Assembly (NCBI GenBank): GCA_013398615.1
Contig: VZSR01003371.1
Coordinates: 8,100,197-8,164,196 of the forward strand
Direction of reading: 5' to 3'
Source: Brachypodius melanocephalos
Taxonomy: Eukaryota; Chordata; Aves; Passeriformes; Pycnonotidae
DNA length: 64,000 bases
In this document: one piece after another, positions 24,045-34,288 of the stretch
Numbering within the stretch: the first letter of the stretch is position 1
Layout of the letters: each line of letters begins with the position of its first letter
Position numbers and translations under genes: made by a program
The notes under the pieces: generated by a model
Databases searched by the model: none
What the model was told of the DNA's origin: nothing
What the model saw: only the letters and a program-made list of their open reading frames with translations

Positions 24045-27000
24045 CTGTTAAACATTAAAGAGAAAAGGAAACACTTGAGCGTTATACTTACACTGAACCC
24101 AGTACTCAACTCATGCTTCATGAAACATTCAAGTAACATTTATTTTCTTACAGTACACAGTCCCTGCAGGAGAAGGGCTGTGTACTCACTCCTCACATTC
24201 AGTAAGGGCAAAGAGAACTTTCCTAGCAAGGCCACTGGGAGACAAAATCAATTCCTACTATGGAAAGAGGGAAAAACTGTTTTCAGTGGTAATGCTTCTG
24301 TGCCGAGGAGATAAGAGTGCTGCAGCTTACTGCTCACTTTCTGAATTTACTGAGCTGTGCTGGTAAGTGGTCAAAATGGTGGTGACATAATTGACTAGCT
24401 CTCTCCCACAGCAGGCTTGAGACAGACAGATGTGACTTGGGGCATCCAGACTCACTAATCTCAGTTTCCTGAGTAGAGCTGTCTAGTGACACTTGAGACA
24501 ATTGGACATAACCCCATTGGCATCAGGCTGCTGCTCCTGGAAGGTCTGCTTTAGGTCCTGTGGCATATCTGCCAGCCTAAGTAAAGGACCTGGATACCAT
24601 GCAGCATCTCAAATGACACCAGAAATGGTCTAGGTCACTGAATCCATCCCCTCAGACACAGACCAGTGAGTCTTCATTACACTGCTCTGGTGAATTAACA
24701 TGGATGCAAAGCAGATCCATGTCAGACCATTGTAGTATGAAGAACAACCCAGCAGTATCTCTGGGAGTTCTGACTGGCATCTGCAATCCCTCAGTATGCT
24801 TAGCAGCACACCTACAGCTACTTAGCCGTGGAAGTTTTTGTGTGCATTTAGCTGACTTCTAGATTGGCCAAGGAAAACAAGGAGAGAACACTTTTATCAT
24901 CATTATATGAGCAGTCAGCTACATCCAGACCTGTGTCTCCTGGTCTGTGCTTCATGGATGATTAGTGGCCTCAGCACCTCAGCTGAGAGGGATGGATTAA
25001 TCATGGGGGCAGACAACACAACTAAGTTAAACAATTTTTTCCACAGAAGTGAGGGCAATCCTTCAGACTGTTCCAGCAAATGTCTCACCCAGCTCATCAG
25101 CAGAGGACAAATCCTCCAGGAAGGTGGAAAGAACAGAGTGAGGAATTTTTATTTTATGTGTATCTTCTGTAGAACCTTTTGCAGGAGCAAGAGTATGCTA
25201 CTTTGGTCTATTCATCCCAGAAGTAAAGAAAATGTTCTGGGAGATAAAACAGCCCTTTTCTATACTCTAAGACATCACTGTTTGAAGATGTAAGATCAGA
25301 AGCTTTCTCAAGGCTTGAACAACCTTCTGTCCTCTTTCCAAAATGCAGAGCTCCTGACTTGCAGGGTGTTGACTTTGGAAGCTGTTCTAGTCCCTCGTAG
25401 AAAGCTGACTTACCATCATTTGGGCTGAACATTGCTACAAGTGACAGGAAATTTTCTTATTTATATGGCTAAAAGTTAAATCATTCCTATGCCAAGTGCA
25501 TTTTAAAAAAACCAGATGACTTCTGTTTGAAGCTGCTCAGAAAAAGTTCCAGTGAATTGAAAATAGGTAGAACAGGAAGATACAAAATATGAGAAATAAA
25601 TGTACAATAAATGACACTTGCTATGTGATTGCTTAGGTTTATCCCATCCTCCATATCACCCTAATACAAGAAATATATAATTGATGTTTTTATAAAGACA
25701 CTAAATAAGAAGAGTAAGATGTATTTCAGTCTTGAAAATAGATGTATTGCTATGTTCCCATTAATGCATTATGGATCCAAACTTAATTGCACTGAAGCCA
25801 ACAGAAGAAAAACTACACAGATTTTAATAAGATAAAAGCTCTGGCCAAAACAAGTCAGACATAGAAATACCCATCTGAATGCCTCTTAGTATGATTTTCT
25901 TGTTTTCAGTGCTGTTACAAAAGAGATTAAATTCATCTGTCGTCTCTTAGTGAACAGATGAATATATTGCTAATGAGCCTAATCTCGTTCAAATTTCTGA
26001 GGGGAGGAGCAAATACTGAGTTCACAATGCAACCTGAGTCACCAGACCAAGAGCAAGACAACAGGGAGGATGGCTTTTACATTGCCTCCCCAGAGACTGC
26101 TTCAGTGCCACCACCCTAAAAACCAGAATGAGGGAAGAACGGGGAAGCAGGCACGGCAGCAAGTCCTCCAGTCTCACCTCCATCACCACCTCCCATGAGG
26201 TGCTCTCTTGGCACTCTCTTGTCTTTGCGACAAGGAGCCTTTGGGGATGTCCTTCCCATTCTGCTGTCACTGAACCAGCTCAGTCCCTGTGACAGACAGA
26301 AGTGGAACCTTGACACACCCTTCCATAAACCAGCCCTCAGCCCTCTCTGTAGTGATTCAGTAGAGACCAGCTTGTCACACACAGAAAACGCACCATTCTC
26401 ACGTTTGCCAAGTGCAAATCTGAAGAAGGAAAGAACTTTTGGTTTAGAAGTTTATGAGAAATACCTCCACTCTAAAAAGTGTGGTGTTTGGAATTTGCTG
26501 AGCTTGGTAATGTTCAGATGGAAAGAAGATGGCAAAATCCACTTTGCTCAACATAATTACATCCTGATTATGGCAAAAGTGAATAGAACATGACTCAAAA
26601 TGTACTGAACAATGATAAATTAACCTTTTAACTATGTGACGTAATGTTAACATTTGTAATAATCCTTTTAACTGCAGAAAAAAAAAGTAGTTATTCAGAC
26701 AATCAGGAAGGAATCCCTTTCAACATCTAAGTGGGAACTGAAATAAATGTCAGTTTAAAAATTTTTAAAATATTGTCTGTTTAGTGCACTGGCTTTAACC
26801 TGTCCCCTACTCTTCTCAGAAAAGGGCAGTGGCACTGACCATAAATGGCCTGTATGTGTGTGACTGTGCGAGATCAGAGCACTAAAGCTGGCCAGTTCCT
26901 GTGAGCTGCTGTGGCTGCAGACACTGGCAGCTTGGTAACAACCTTGAAGAAGCCCTCACCAGGGGATTTTGCACATTAGTGCACCTCCCTCAACACAAGT

Positions 27001-29277
27001 CAGCACTCTTCAAGGCTGTCTTGAACACACCATGAAGGTGGGAAATATTTTTTAAAAATCACTCGTGAAAGATGTAGCCCATTTCAGTTTAGAGATGAAA
27101 GGCTAAGTGCTGGGGTGCTGCAATTCAGTGTGGTCACACTGACTTCCAGCTCACCGGTTTATACAAGATTTAATGATAATAATAATAATAATCATCCATC
27201 ATATGAAGAGTGCACAAGTAGATAACAATAATCATTCATGGACACTTCAAAAGGTGCAAGGCAGGATGGATGCCTATAATTCTGCCCAGCTGAGGAACAT
27301 GATGTTTCCTATACATTTCAGAAGTCTAACTTTTGCTTTTCCTGGGAGATAACTTTTACACCTCATCATAAGTCTGTGCTGCACCATTAGCAATCTATTT
27401 CCAGGCATTAACGTTTCCAGACTGAAATCTTATCTGACAAATTATCAGCCTGGACAAATTTAAATTATATCAACTCAACTTCCAATAGCAGCAAGCTTGG
27501 CCTTATGCCTAAAAAAAACCCCAAAAAACCTAAGCTAATCAAGAAAGTCTGTCTGTTTTCCTCTCTATTGCTAGGGTTGTGCTAATAAGGAAGGGTGGCA
27601 AGTCTTTTAAAGTGCTTTTATCTCCCCCTGGCATGTAATTAATTCCCGGTACTTGTCCTAAAAGCCACTTGCTTTTGGCAGAGGTGCCCAGACCTGGCTG
27701 CGATGAGGAAAGAAGAGCCAGATCCAGCCGGGGCTGCCCCCTGGGACTGGGTGTGCGGACAGGAGAGGCGTGTCAGGATGTGTTTATTTGTGTTTGTGTG
27801 CTTGCCCCTTAAGACCGGTCCTGGGGGTCCGTTTGACTCTGGCCCCCAAAATTAGCCGTAGGACCCCCAGGCACCTGCGCATCACAGGACATCCTGATCC
27901 CGCAAAATTCTCCACTCCGACAGGGGATACTAACCTGGTGATAATGTAAGGACCAAAACAGATCACGAACGACCCTATAAAAATACTGATTTTCTTGGTA
28001 GCCCGCTGCCTCCTCCTTTTCTGCTCGTTCAGACAGCGCTGCTTCACACTACGGAGGGAAAAAAGCAGTAAGGGTGTTAAGGCAAGAGGAGAGGAAGGAG
28101 GTGAGGCGTGAGCCCAAGGGAGAGGGGAAGAACCCTCTCACGCCCCGAAGCCCCTGCGCCCGGGAAGGGAAGGGGAGAGGAGGACAGCCCGATCCGGGGG
28201 AAGGGCAGACCCGAAGCGGGAGAGGGCAGCCCCGAGGGAGAAGGGCAGCCTCCTGGGGGAGAGGAAGGGAATCCCCTCGGGAAGAGGAGGGCAGCCCTGA
28301 GGGAAGAAGTACAGCCCCAGCCCCGCCGGGCCCCGGGACGATCGCACTCAACAAAGCAGTGACTCCCGCTTGAGGGGAGCTCAGGCAAGTGGGATAACCC
28401 GGAGAGCCCGATTAGCATTTAAACAGAGAAGGCTACAAATGCACAAGCCACCGCTCCTGGCACTGTAAGCAGCGTCTGAAACTGGAGGCAGGAGCGCTCT
28501 CTCCGCGGCCGGGGCAGGCAGGAAAGGATGCTAGAGAGGTGGGATATTGTTTCCGCCCGGGGTAACTACCGCGAGTGACGGGCTGAGAATCCGAACGCGC
28601 ACGCATTACCTGGGGTGGATATCTACCAGCAAAACCAGAGTCTGCATGGTAATAATGTCTATCCGCTTGCAGTGGAACCGGGCAACTTTCAACACCTTTA
28701 AATAGGTGAAACACAAGATCACCAGAGACAGCATGAAACTGGTGGAGTGAAAGACAATGGTGAACACTGTAAACCTTCTCCGCTCCGTCTCCTCCTTCAG
28801 GTGTAAGGTGCAAGAGGCATAAACGCTGTTGTAATCTACCCATGAGTAAAACAAGGATACCAAGGGGAACGTGAGGGAGTGGAGCCACGAGTAGCCCATC
28901 AGTATCACAGCGTCCTTATACCGCATCTTGCTGGTGTAGCTCAGGGGGAACACCACGGCAATCCATTTGTCGATGCTGAGCGCTGCCATGCTCAGCATTG
29001 TGTTGGAAGTCAGGAAAGTTTCCAGGAAACCCACCGCCTTGCAGACGCAGCCCCCGAGGGGTTGCTGGCTCCTCAGGATGCCCAGCAGGGTAAAAGGCAT
29101 GTTCAGAACGGTGAGAAGCAGGTTGCAGAAGGATAAGTTCACCAGGAAAACCCCGGCGACCTGCTTGCGGATCTCCGTACTGTAGACGAAGCATAGCAGC
29201 ACCAGGAGGTTGGAGAGCAGAGAGACAACCAGCACCAGCACGAGGAGCAGCGCCAGCAGCACGCCTGCCAAGTCCAT
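23807..29277 (-). CDS. GPR78: GPR78, orphan class A G-protein-coupled receptor (three coding exons, complete)
   Basis: Joining 29277-28610, 28048-27935 and 24044-23807 gives an uninterrupted 339-residue seven-helix receptor. The extracellular N-terminus is only about 4 residues. Helix 1 is about 5-31, with Asn23 at the conserved N1.50 position. Cys79 and Cys156 are the likely helix 3-loop 2 disulfide. The usual DRY motif reads D103-K104-W105, the CWxP motif reads CFGP (253-256), and NPxxY reads DPFVY (290-294). All are variants typical of the GPR26/GPR78 pair. Loop 3 is basic (KRRRQRATKK, 233-242). The C-terminus (SLDTENDYCLHRTN) and GVFLVNLS/MPFTLLG in helix 2 match GPR78 better than GPR26. 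Human GPR78 is 363 residues and GPR26 is 337. The family is orphan, plasma-membrane, largely neural, and reported to signal constitutively through Gs/cAMP. The start is firm: G at -3 and +4, with an in-frame TGA two codons upstream. No break is seen. Confidence 0.93.
24045..27934 (-). other. GPR78: GPR78 intron 2
   Basis: This 3890-base intron has GT-AG ends. It is ordinary AT-rich DNA with a short (AAT)n run near 27174-27194. I see no further exon, no CR1 copy and no RNA gene. Open frames here, such as those around 26000-26600, lack splice context and family resemblance. Confidence 0.75.
27935..28048 (-). CDS. GPR78: GPR78 coding exon 2 (loop 3 and helix 6)
   Basis: This 114-base exon encodes residues 223-260, from SVKQRCLNEQ to CFGPYIIT, and ends with the first two bases of Arg261. 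The acceptor is a pyrimidine run ending CCGTAG just above 28048. The donor reads CAG|GTTAGT at 27934. Both flanking introns are phase 2, so the exon length is a multiple of three and skipping it would keep frame while deleting most of helix 6. The alternative of reading through the donor gives an unrelated tail and is rejected. Confidence 0.92.
28049..28609 (-). other. GPR78: GPR78 intron 1, with purine-rich degenerate tandem repeat
   Basis: This is a short 561-base intron with GT-AG ends. From about 28085 to 28310 the plus strand is strongly purine-rich and built of degenerate units containing GGGAGA, AGGGCAGCC and CCGAAG or CCGAGG. It looks like a minisatellite. The open frames running through it on both strands are composition artefacts. 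Confidence 0.75.
28610..29277 (-). CDS. GPR78: GPR78 coding exon 1 (helices 1-5)
   Basis: This exon has 668 coding bases, 222 full codons plus two bases. It covers the N-terminus through helix 5 and the start of loop 3, ending VLLVDIHP plus AG. The donor reads CAG|GTAATG on the minus strand at 28609. Unspliced reading would hit TAA at once (28608-28606). Loop 2 is short and carries no N-X-S/T sequon. The only NLS (residues 47-49) lies within helix 2, so extracellular N-glycosylation is not predicted. Confidence 0.93.
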
Positions 29278-29280
29278 CTC

Positions 29281-29364
29281 TCAGCGGGTCGCCTGGAGCG
29301 GGCGAGGGCAGGAGGAAGGGGGCACCCGCGCCGGCACCGCAGCCTCGCCTGCCGCCCTGCGCAT
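29281..29364 (-). promoter_or_regulatory. In-frame upstream ORF in the GPR78 5' leader
   Basis: A minus-strand ATG at 29364-29362, with A at -3, opens a 27-codon frame starting MRRAAGEAAV. It ends at TGA 29283-29281, in the same frame as GPR78 and only one codon (GAG) before the receptor ATG. If the transcript starts upstream of 29364, ribosomes would meet this uORF first, and reaching the receptor would need leaky scanning or very short-range reinitiation. A translational brake is inferred, not shown. Confidence 0.5.
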
Positions 29365-29692
29365 GGTGCCGGCGGCGGGGCAGGGGCCGGGGGCAGCGCC
29401 GGGGGCAGCGGGGCGCGGAGAGAGGGGCAGGGCGGGGATTCACAGGTGTTGAGAGAGGGGCGAGGGGACCGCGGCTGGGCGGCTGGACAGGGCAGAGCGG
29501 GGAGGACAGGGACACCGGGGCCGGGGCGCTCTGACAGCAGAGTCAGGCAACAGGGGAGAGGGGCCCGGGAGGAGCGTAGCCAGAGCCGAGGACAGGGGCT
29601 CCGAGGCACACAGCGACCGGATCGGGAGATAGGCAGGAGATGGGGGTAGCCGAGAATCGGAGCTGGAGATAGGGAGCCCGAGGCGCCCGGAG

Positions 29693-29820
29693 AGCGGGGC
29701 CGGGGGAGCGGGGCCGGTGGAGAGAGACCGGGGGAGCGGGGCCGGTGGAGAGGGACCGGGGGAGCGGGGCCGGGAGAGGGGGGACGGGGAGCGGGACGGG
29801 GGGAGCGGAGCCGGGGGGGC
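29693..29820. repeat. G-rich 28-bp minisatellite upstream of GPR78
   Basis: Two nearly identical 28-bp units (29707-29734 and 29735-29762) differ at one base. Each starts AGCGGGGCCGG and ends CCGGGGG. Shorter variant units flank them. The plus strand carries many runs of three to seven G, so G-quadruplexes are plausible on the strand that is the template for GPR78. Confidence 0.8.
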
Positions 29821-29831
29821 GGTGTCGGCCC

Positions 29832-29852
29832 GGCGCTGTCCGCGGTGCTGAA
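29832..29852 (-). promoter_or_regulatory. RE1/NRSE site, predicted REST-binding silencer of GPR78
   Basis: On the minus strand, the same sense as GPR78, the left half is TTCAGCACC and the right half is GGACAGCGCC. They are separated by two bases, as in the canonical 21-bp RE1 bound by the zinc-finger repressor REST/NRSF. The only departures from the classic sodium-channel site fall in the variable centre. The site lies 555 bp upstream of the GPR78 ATG in a CpG-rich stretch. REST silences neuronal genes outside neurons, which fits the neural expression of the GPR26/GPR78 family. Confidence 0.8.
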
Positions 29853-30696
29853 GCGGCTCTGCCCCGACGGCCGCTCCGCTCTGCCTTCAGGGCGCGGAGC
29901 GCGGCCCCCGCAGCGCCCCAGCCCGCCGCCCCGCCATGCCCCGCCGCGGCTGCGCTCCGCCGGGCGCACGGCCTCCGCAGGCTCTGAGCATCTTCCCCGC
30001 TGCCCAGCCCCTCAAATACTCCAGCCGCGGAGCCTCCCGCAGCGACTCATGCGCAGACGAGCGGCTGCGAGGCACAGGCTCAGCCAGGGATCGCGGCGGA
30101 GGGCTGATCCACTCCCGGATCGCAGGCGAGAGCGTCAGGAAGCTCAACTTTCCGCTAGTGTGCAGCTCAGGAAGGATCAGACCCGGAGATGAGTTGCTGG
30201 TTGTTTGATCCCCGCGCTGTGCTCAGGCACACCCTGAACAGGTTTTTGGCGCTCCTGAAACCTGTTCAAAATCTATCTGTGCCCCTTGGCAGGCTTTCCC
30301 CCTTTCCATCTGAGGGATTGCTTGCACTTTTCCCCTACGATGCTTGCTATGATTGCCCTCTGGGTATTTACACCAGCACCCCGCTGGCCAGCAGTGAGGG
30401 ATGTTTCTCGGTTAGATTCTGCTTTGAGTGCTTGGACTCACCAGCTGCTTGAACAAGTACCCACATTAGGGGGATGCTGGCACACTCAGTGGAAAACTAA
30501 AGTCTCTCTCTTTACCATTTTCCAGTCACACTGATAACATGATAGTGTAGTGGTCAGAAAGGTTTCTTCTCTTATCAGATTCTGGCAAAAGCTGAAAAGA
30601 CAGACACAAAAGAGAACAGAAATTCCCTCTGTGCAGCTGTCAAAAATGTCGGTCATGTGGCTAATTCCCAAAGATGCTGTGAATCTTTGTCTTAGA

Positions 30697-30698
<2 letters not shown>

Positions 30699-30750
<52 letters not shown>
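30699..30750. repeat. Compound (A)26(GA)13 microsatellite
   Basis: An uninterrupted A run of 26 bases is joined to 13 GA units, about 1.4 kb upstream of the GPR78 start codon. It is likely to be length-variable. Confidence 0.92.
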
Positions 30751-30754
<4 letters not shown>

Positions 30755-31725
30755 AGAGTAAGTTTTGGTGCATCAAAATACTGGTACAGAAAAAAGCTGC
30801 CATGTCAAATCACTGTCATATTTTACAGTTGATCGCCAGAACTGACACGAAGAAAAAGGAAAAGAAAAGGTAGCTTTCCTACTATCCAAAATTACTATTA
30901 ATATCCTAAGGAAATGCTATATTGTATATATTGTCCCTACAGTGTAACCTTGTCACGCAAGTGTGACCACTGTGTGGATAACTGTACATAAAACCACTTG
31001 AAAGAGCCTGAAGGCAATGTAGGTTTTGTTGGGCTTTTTTCCCTCAAGAGTAGTTAAAGTTTTGGATCAGGCCCTAATTGAAAACCTTGCCATGGTAAAT
31101 TATATGTCTTAAGGAAAGAGCAAAGCAACAAGACATGAGATGTGTTATTTGGAAGTGAACCAGTACAGTACTATTCCTCAGGATGAAAAGGAAATGAATG
31201 TTTTCTTTGATCAGAGAGCTGTCATTTCCAAAGTTAAAAAAGTGAAGATACATTTGACAGGGCTTATGGTTGACAAAAAATCCAATATACACCTGTGTAA
31301 GCATTTGAGGGAAAAGAGATCTATAAAAGCATGACAATACCAGTTTTCTCAGCATTCAATTGTTGCGTTTCTGTCATCAGAGAGCAGCACCGTTTGGGAA
31401 GGGTTGGGAAGAAATGAACCATCGTGGGAGAACCTGGCTATATCCTTTCAGAGCAAAGGTTCTGCAATTACTCCCTCTCTCACAGCAGCAATTCTTATAG
31501 TTCCTACTAGTCAGAACCCATATATGACCTACCTTTCATATAACAGTATCACAGGGTTATAGGGCTTTTATGTTAGCCATCTGGGAATAGAGGCTGGCTG
31601 TGCAGTGATGTCAGGTGGGGGAGATGCTATTTTATATCATCACAGAGACAACCTAGATGTACTGTTCCCTTACTGGGATAGCTACCTGAGAAGCTGTTTC
31701 CTCTTGGATCTAGACAGAGGACAAC

Positions 31726-31780
31726 TTCTCTCTCTCTTTCTCTCTCCCTTCTACACATACATACATGCATATATACATAA
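31726..31780. repeat. (CT)n followed by (CATA)n microsatellite
   Basis: About 25 bp of CT-rich repeat passes into CATACATACATGCATATATA-like repeat. Confidence 0.8.
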
Positions 31781-33834
31781 TTTCTCTCAATGGACCTTTT
31801 CAAATGAGGAATTAATTGTTTCTCAAAACCGATGCAGAAGGAATACATTGAAATAAGACAATAAAATAGAAAGGTGGCAAAAAGATGGGAGAAAAAATTA
31901 TTCTGATTTTTTTTGTATGTTCAGTGAGTTGTATAGTACCCTGCAACAATATTCTGGGCTCAAAGAACACAGTGCACATGATTTTGTTGGATTTCTTCTT
32001 TTGCTTTCAGTGGAACTTTGTTAATGTGACAAGTTAACCATGCACATAACTTCCTGTGGGATGTGAGTCCTCTGCTGACCCTTTCCCATTTACAGGCAGC
32101 AACCCCATCACACTTCATACCAGACACCTTTCAGTCTTACCTGCAGCTTGTGAGGCTGGAAACAGTCACCTGCTTGAGACCAGCAGGATCAGACTTGCTG
32201 TGGTGGGCTTGCAAATGTGGTCAGTGCCTCTGTAGCCCCTGAAAACACATATACTCCTGCTACCTTTTCACATAGAAGCAGACATATGCTTATATAATTT
32301 CAAATGCTCACAGCAGTCATATTAAACACCTATATTTTCCCAATCAAGATCTTAGAAGATCTTATATATCAAGAATGTTGTCTTAGTAGAAACTGAGAGC
32401 TGTAGAGACAGCTGCAATATGATTAAGAAAAGGAAAAATAAAGATGTTCTTGTCAATAATTATCCCTTAATAAACAGACTATTTAGCTAACAGAGACTAG
32501 GTAAGTACTTGAGACTTTTATTCTAACAGCTGCATCATTCATTAAATCTACACATTCATCTGTTCTAAATATTGACCAGAATTTATTTGATTTAATGGTG
32601 AATGGACAGTATTTGTTAGAAAAGAATAGGGTAAAATTCAACTTCCTGTTTTAGTTTCACTCCAGGAAAGATGTGTCATGCAAATTTCAGTGTAGATCAC
32701 AACTGCACATAATTCAACTCTAATCAATGTATTCTGCAATGGCTAGGAACACATTTAATTTGGTTCTGATTTTAAGAAAGCACAGTGAAAGAAGGAAACC
32801 TCAAACAAATTATATCAATTAATTTGAAAGTACAGAGAAAAGCAACCTTTTTCCCTGATTCCCTTATGACAGGTGAAGAGAGGGAAATTAAATTATATTA
32901 ACCAATATGGGGGGAAATGGAATGACTCATGGAACTGATGTTACGAAAAAAGCTTTTCACTTCTAGGGCACTTGCTAAAAAGTGACCATTTCAAAAGTGA
33001 GTAAGACTGGTCAATACCCAAGAGATTTTTCAATATGTCCTGTAAATAGATCTGGTACTGATAGATCCTGACAAGCACAGAGAAATATCTTCTCACTTCC
33101 ACAATGACTGCAGGTGTCTTATTGTTTCCACATACATTTAGCTAATGAAGCTTTAATGAAATCAGAGTCCTTCAAGTCTCAGCAACAACTTTTTTTCTTA
33201 TTATTCTTTTGTTCTTTCTTTTCCCCCTTTCTTTTCAGAGGTCTATTTTATTAGGATTTGAACTATAGAGTCTTTGAACAAGCAGGACTACTACACAAAT
33301 ACGGATTTTATTCTTTCTGGAACAATAAGACAAGTAAGTGAGCAGAGAGTAGTATTGTGACAAGTGACATCCTGTTAGTCTCTAAAGAAAAGATGTGAAG
33401 CCTGACTCATCAGTCTAATACAATTCTGAAAGACTTCCTGTGACAGAATTCCAGTAGGCACATTTACCACCTGTGGAATAACTTTATCCTAGAGATCTTC
33501 CTAAAATGGAACAAAGAAAAACTCCACATGTGTAAAGCCCACACATTCCTTCACTAGGCCTCTACTTTTCAGGGGAAAAATTCGGAGCAGAAATATGAAG
33601 CTCAGCCATGCCACAGTTCTGCAGACTGAAATTGCTTCAAAATTGCCTAAGTACTATAATGAATAATCTCAAAGTTCAACAGATAATCTTGCAGTTGTAT
33701 CAAAAGACTAGCCTTGCAAAAATCTTTTGAGTCATATTTCTGTTCATGAAAACTAGACATATTCCTACAGTCTGCAAAAATTGATCTCAAAATTGTTCCA
33801 GAAGACAATATTTTATTTTGAAACATGGAGGGCA

Positions 33835-34288
33835 AGAGAGCTGGTGAAGGGCCTGGAACACAAATCTTTTGAGTGGCTGAGGGAACTGGGGTTGTTTAGC
33901 CTGGGAAAATGAGACACACGGAGAACCTTGTCACTCTCTGCAACTACCTGAAAAGAAGTTGCAGACAGGTGGGGGTCAATCACTTCTCACAGGTAACAAG
34001 TGACAGGATGAGAGGAGATGGCCTCAAGTCATATCAGGTGAGGTTTAGATTGGACAGTAGGAATAATTTCTTCACCAAAAGTGTTGCCATTGAAACATTG
34101 AAATGGGCTGCCTGGGAAAGGGTTGACACGTCATTCGTGGAGGTATTTAAAAGACCTCTAAATATTTTTTAAATGTAGGTGTGACACTGAGGGATGTAGT
34201 TTAGTGGGGACTTGGCAGTCCTGGGTTAACAGCTGTACTCAATGATCTTTGGGGTTGTTTCCAACCTAATTGATTCTATGATTCTATT
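33835..34288 (+). mobile_element. CR1 LINE, 3' end with octamer tail
   Basis: It carries the end of the CR1 reverse-transcriptase frame as a broken frame (GTGGCTGAGGGAACTGGGG, TAGCCTGG), then GTGGGGGTCAATCACTTCTC, GATGAGAGGAGATGGCCTCA, TTTCTTCACC and GAGGTATTTAAAAGAC. It ends with GATTCTATGATTCTAT at 34272-34288. The element is 5'-truncated and not coding-competent. Confidence 0.93.

Larger units (their letters stand above)
28100..30180. promoter_or_regulatory. CpG-rich island spanning GPR78 intron 1, exon 1 and promoter
   Basis: The sequence changes sharply from AT-rich flanks to GC-rich DNA with dense CpG. It is most extreme at 29280-30160, with many GGGCGG- or GGGCAGGG-like boxes. I see no TATA box at a fixed distance, as is usual for CpG-island promoters. 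The GPR78 transcription start probably lies here on the minus strand. The limits are by eye. Confidence 0.75.
30181..33834. other. GPR78 upstream flank; no gene
   Basis: Beyond the CpG island the sequence becomes AT-rich. It holds the (A)(GA) microsatellite described separately and a (CT)n to (CATA)n run at 31726-31780. I see no exon, RNA gene or transposon. Confidence 0.55.

Noticed and set aside
28074..28418. Open frames on both strands through the purine-rich segment
   Set aside because: They lie in GPR78 intron 1 and arise from the degenerate repeat, which lacks stops by composition.
23807..29277. GPR26 as the identity of the receptor
   Set aside because: The helix 2 segment and the C-terminal DTENDYCL segment fit GPR78; the GPR26 C-tail is different.
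29139..29969. Long minus-strand open frame rich in Pro, Arg and Ser overlapping GPR78 exon 1 in another frame
   Set aside because: It begins with GTG rather than ATG, its composition mirrors the CpG island and minisatellite, and it has no recognisable domain.
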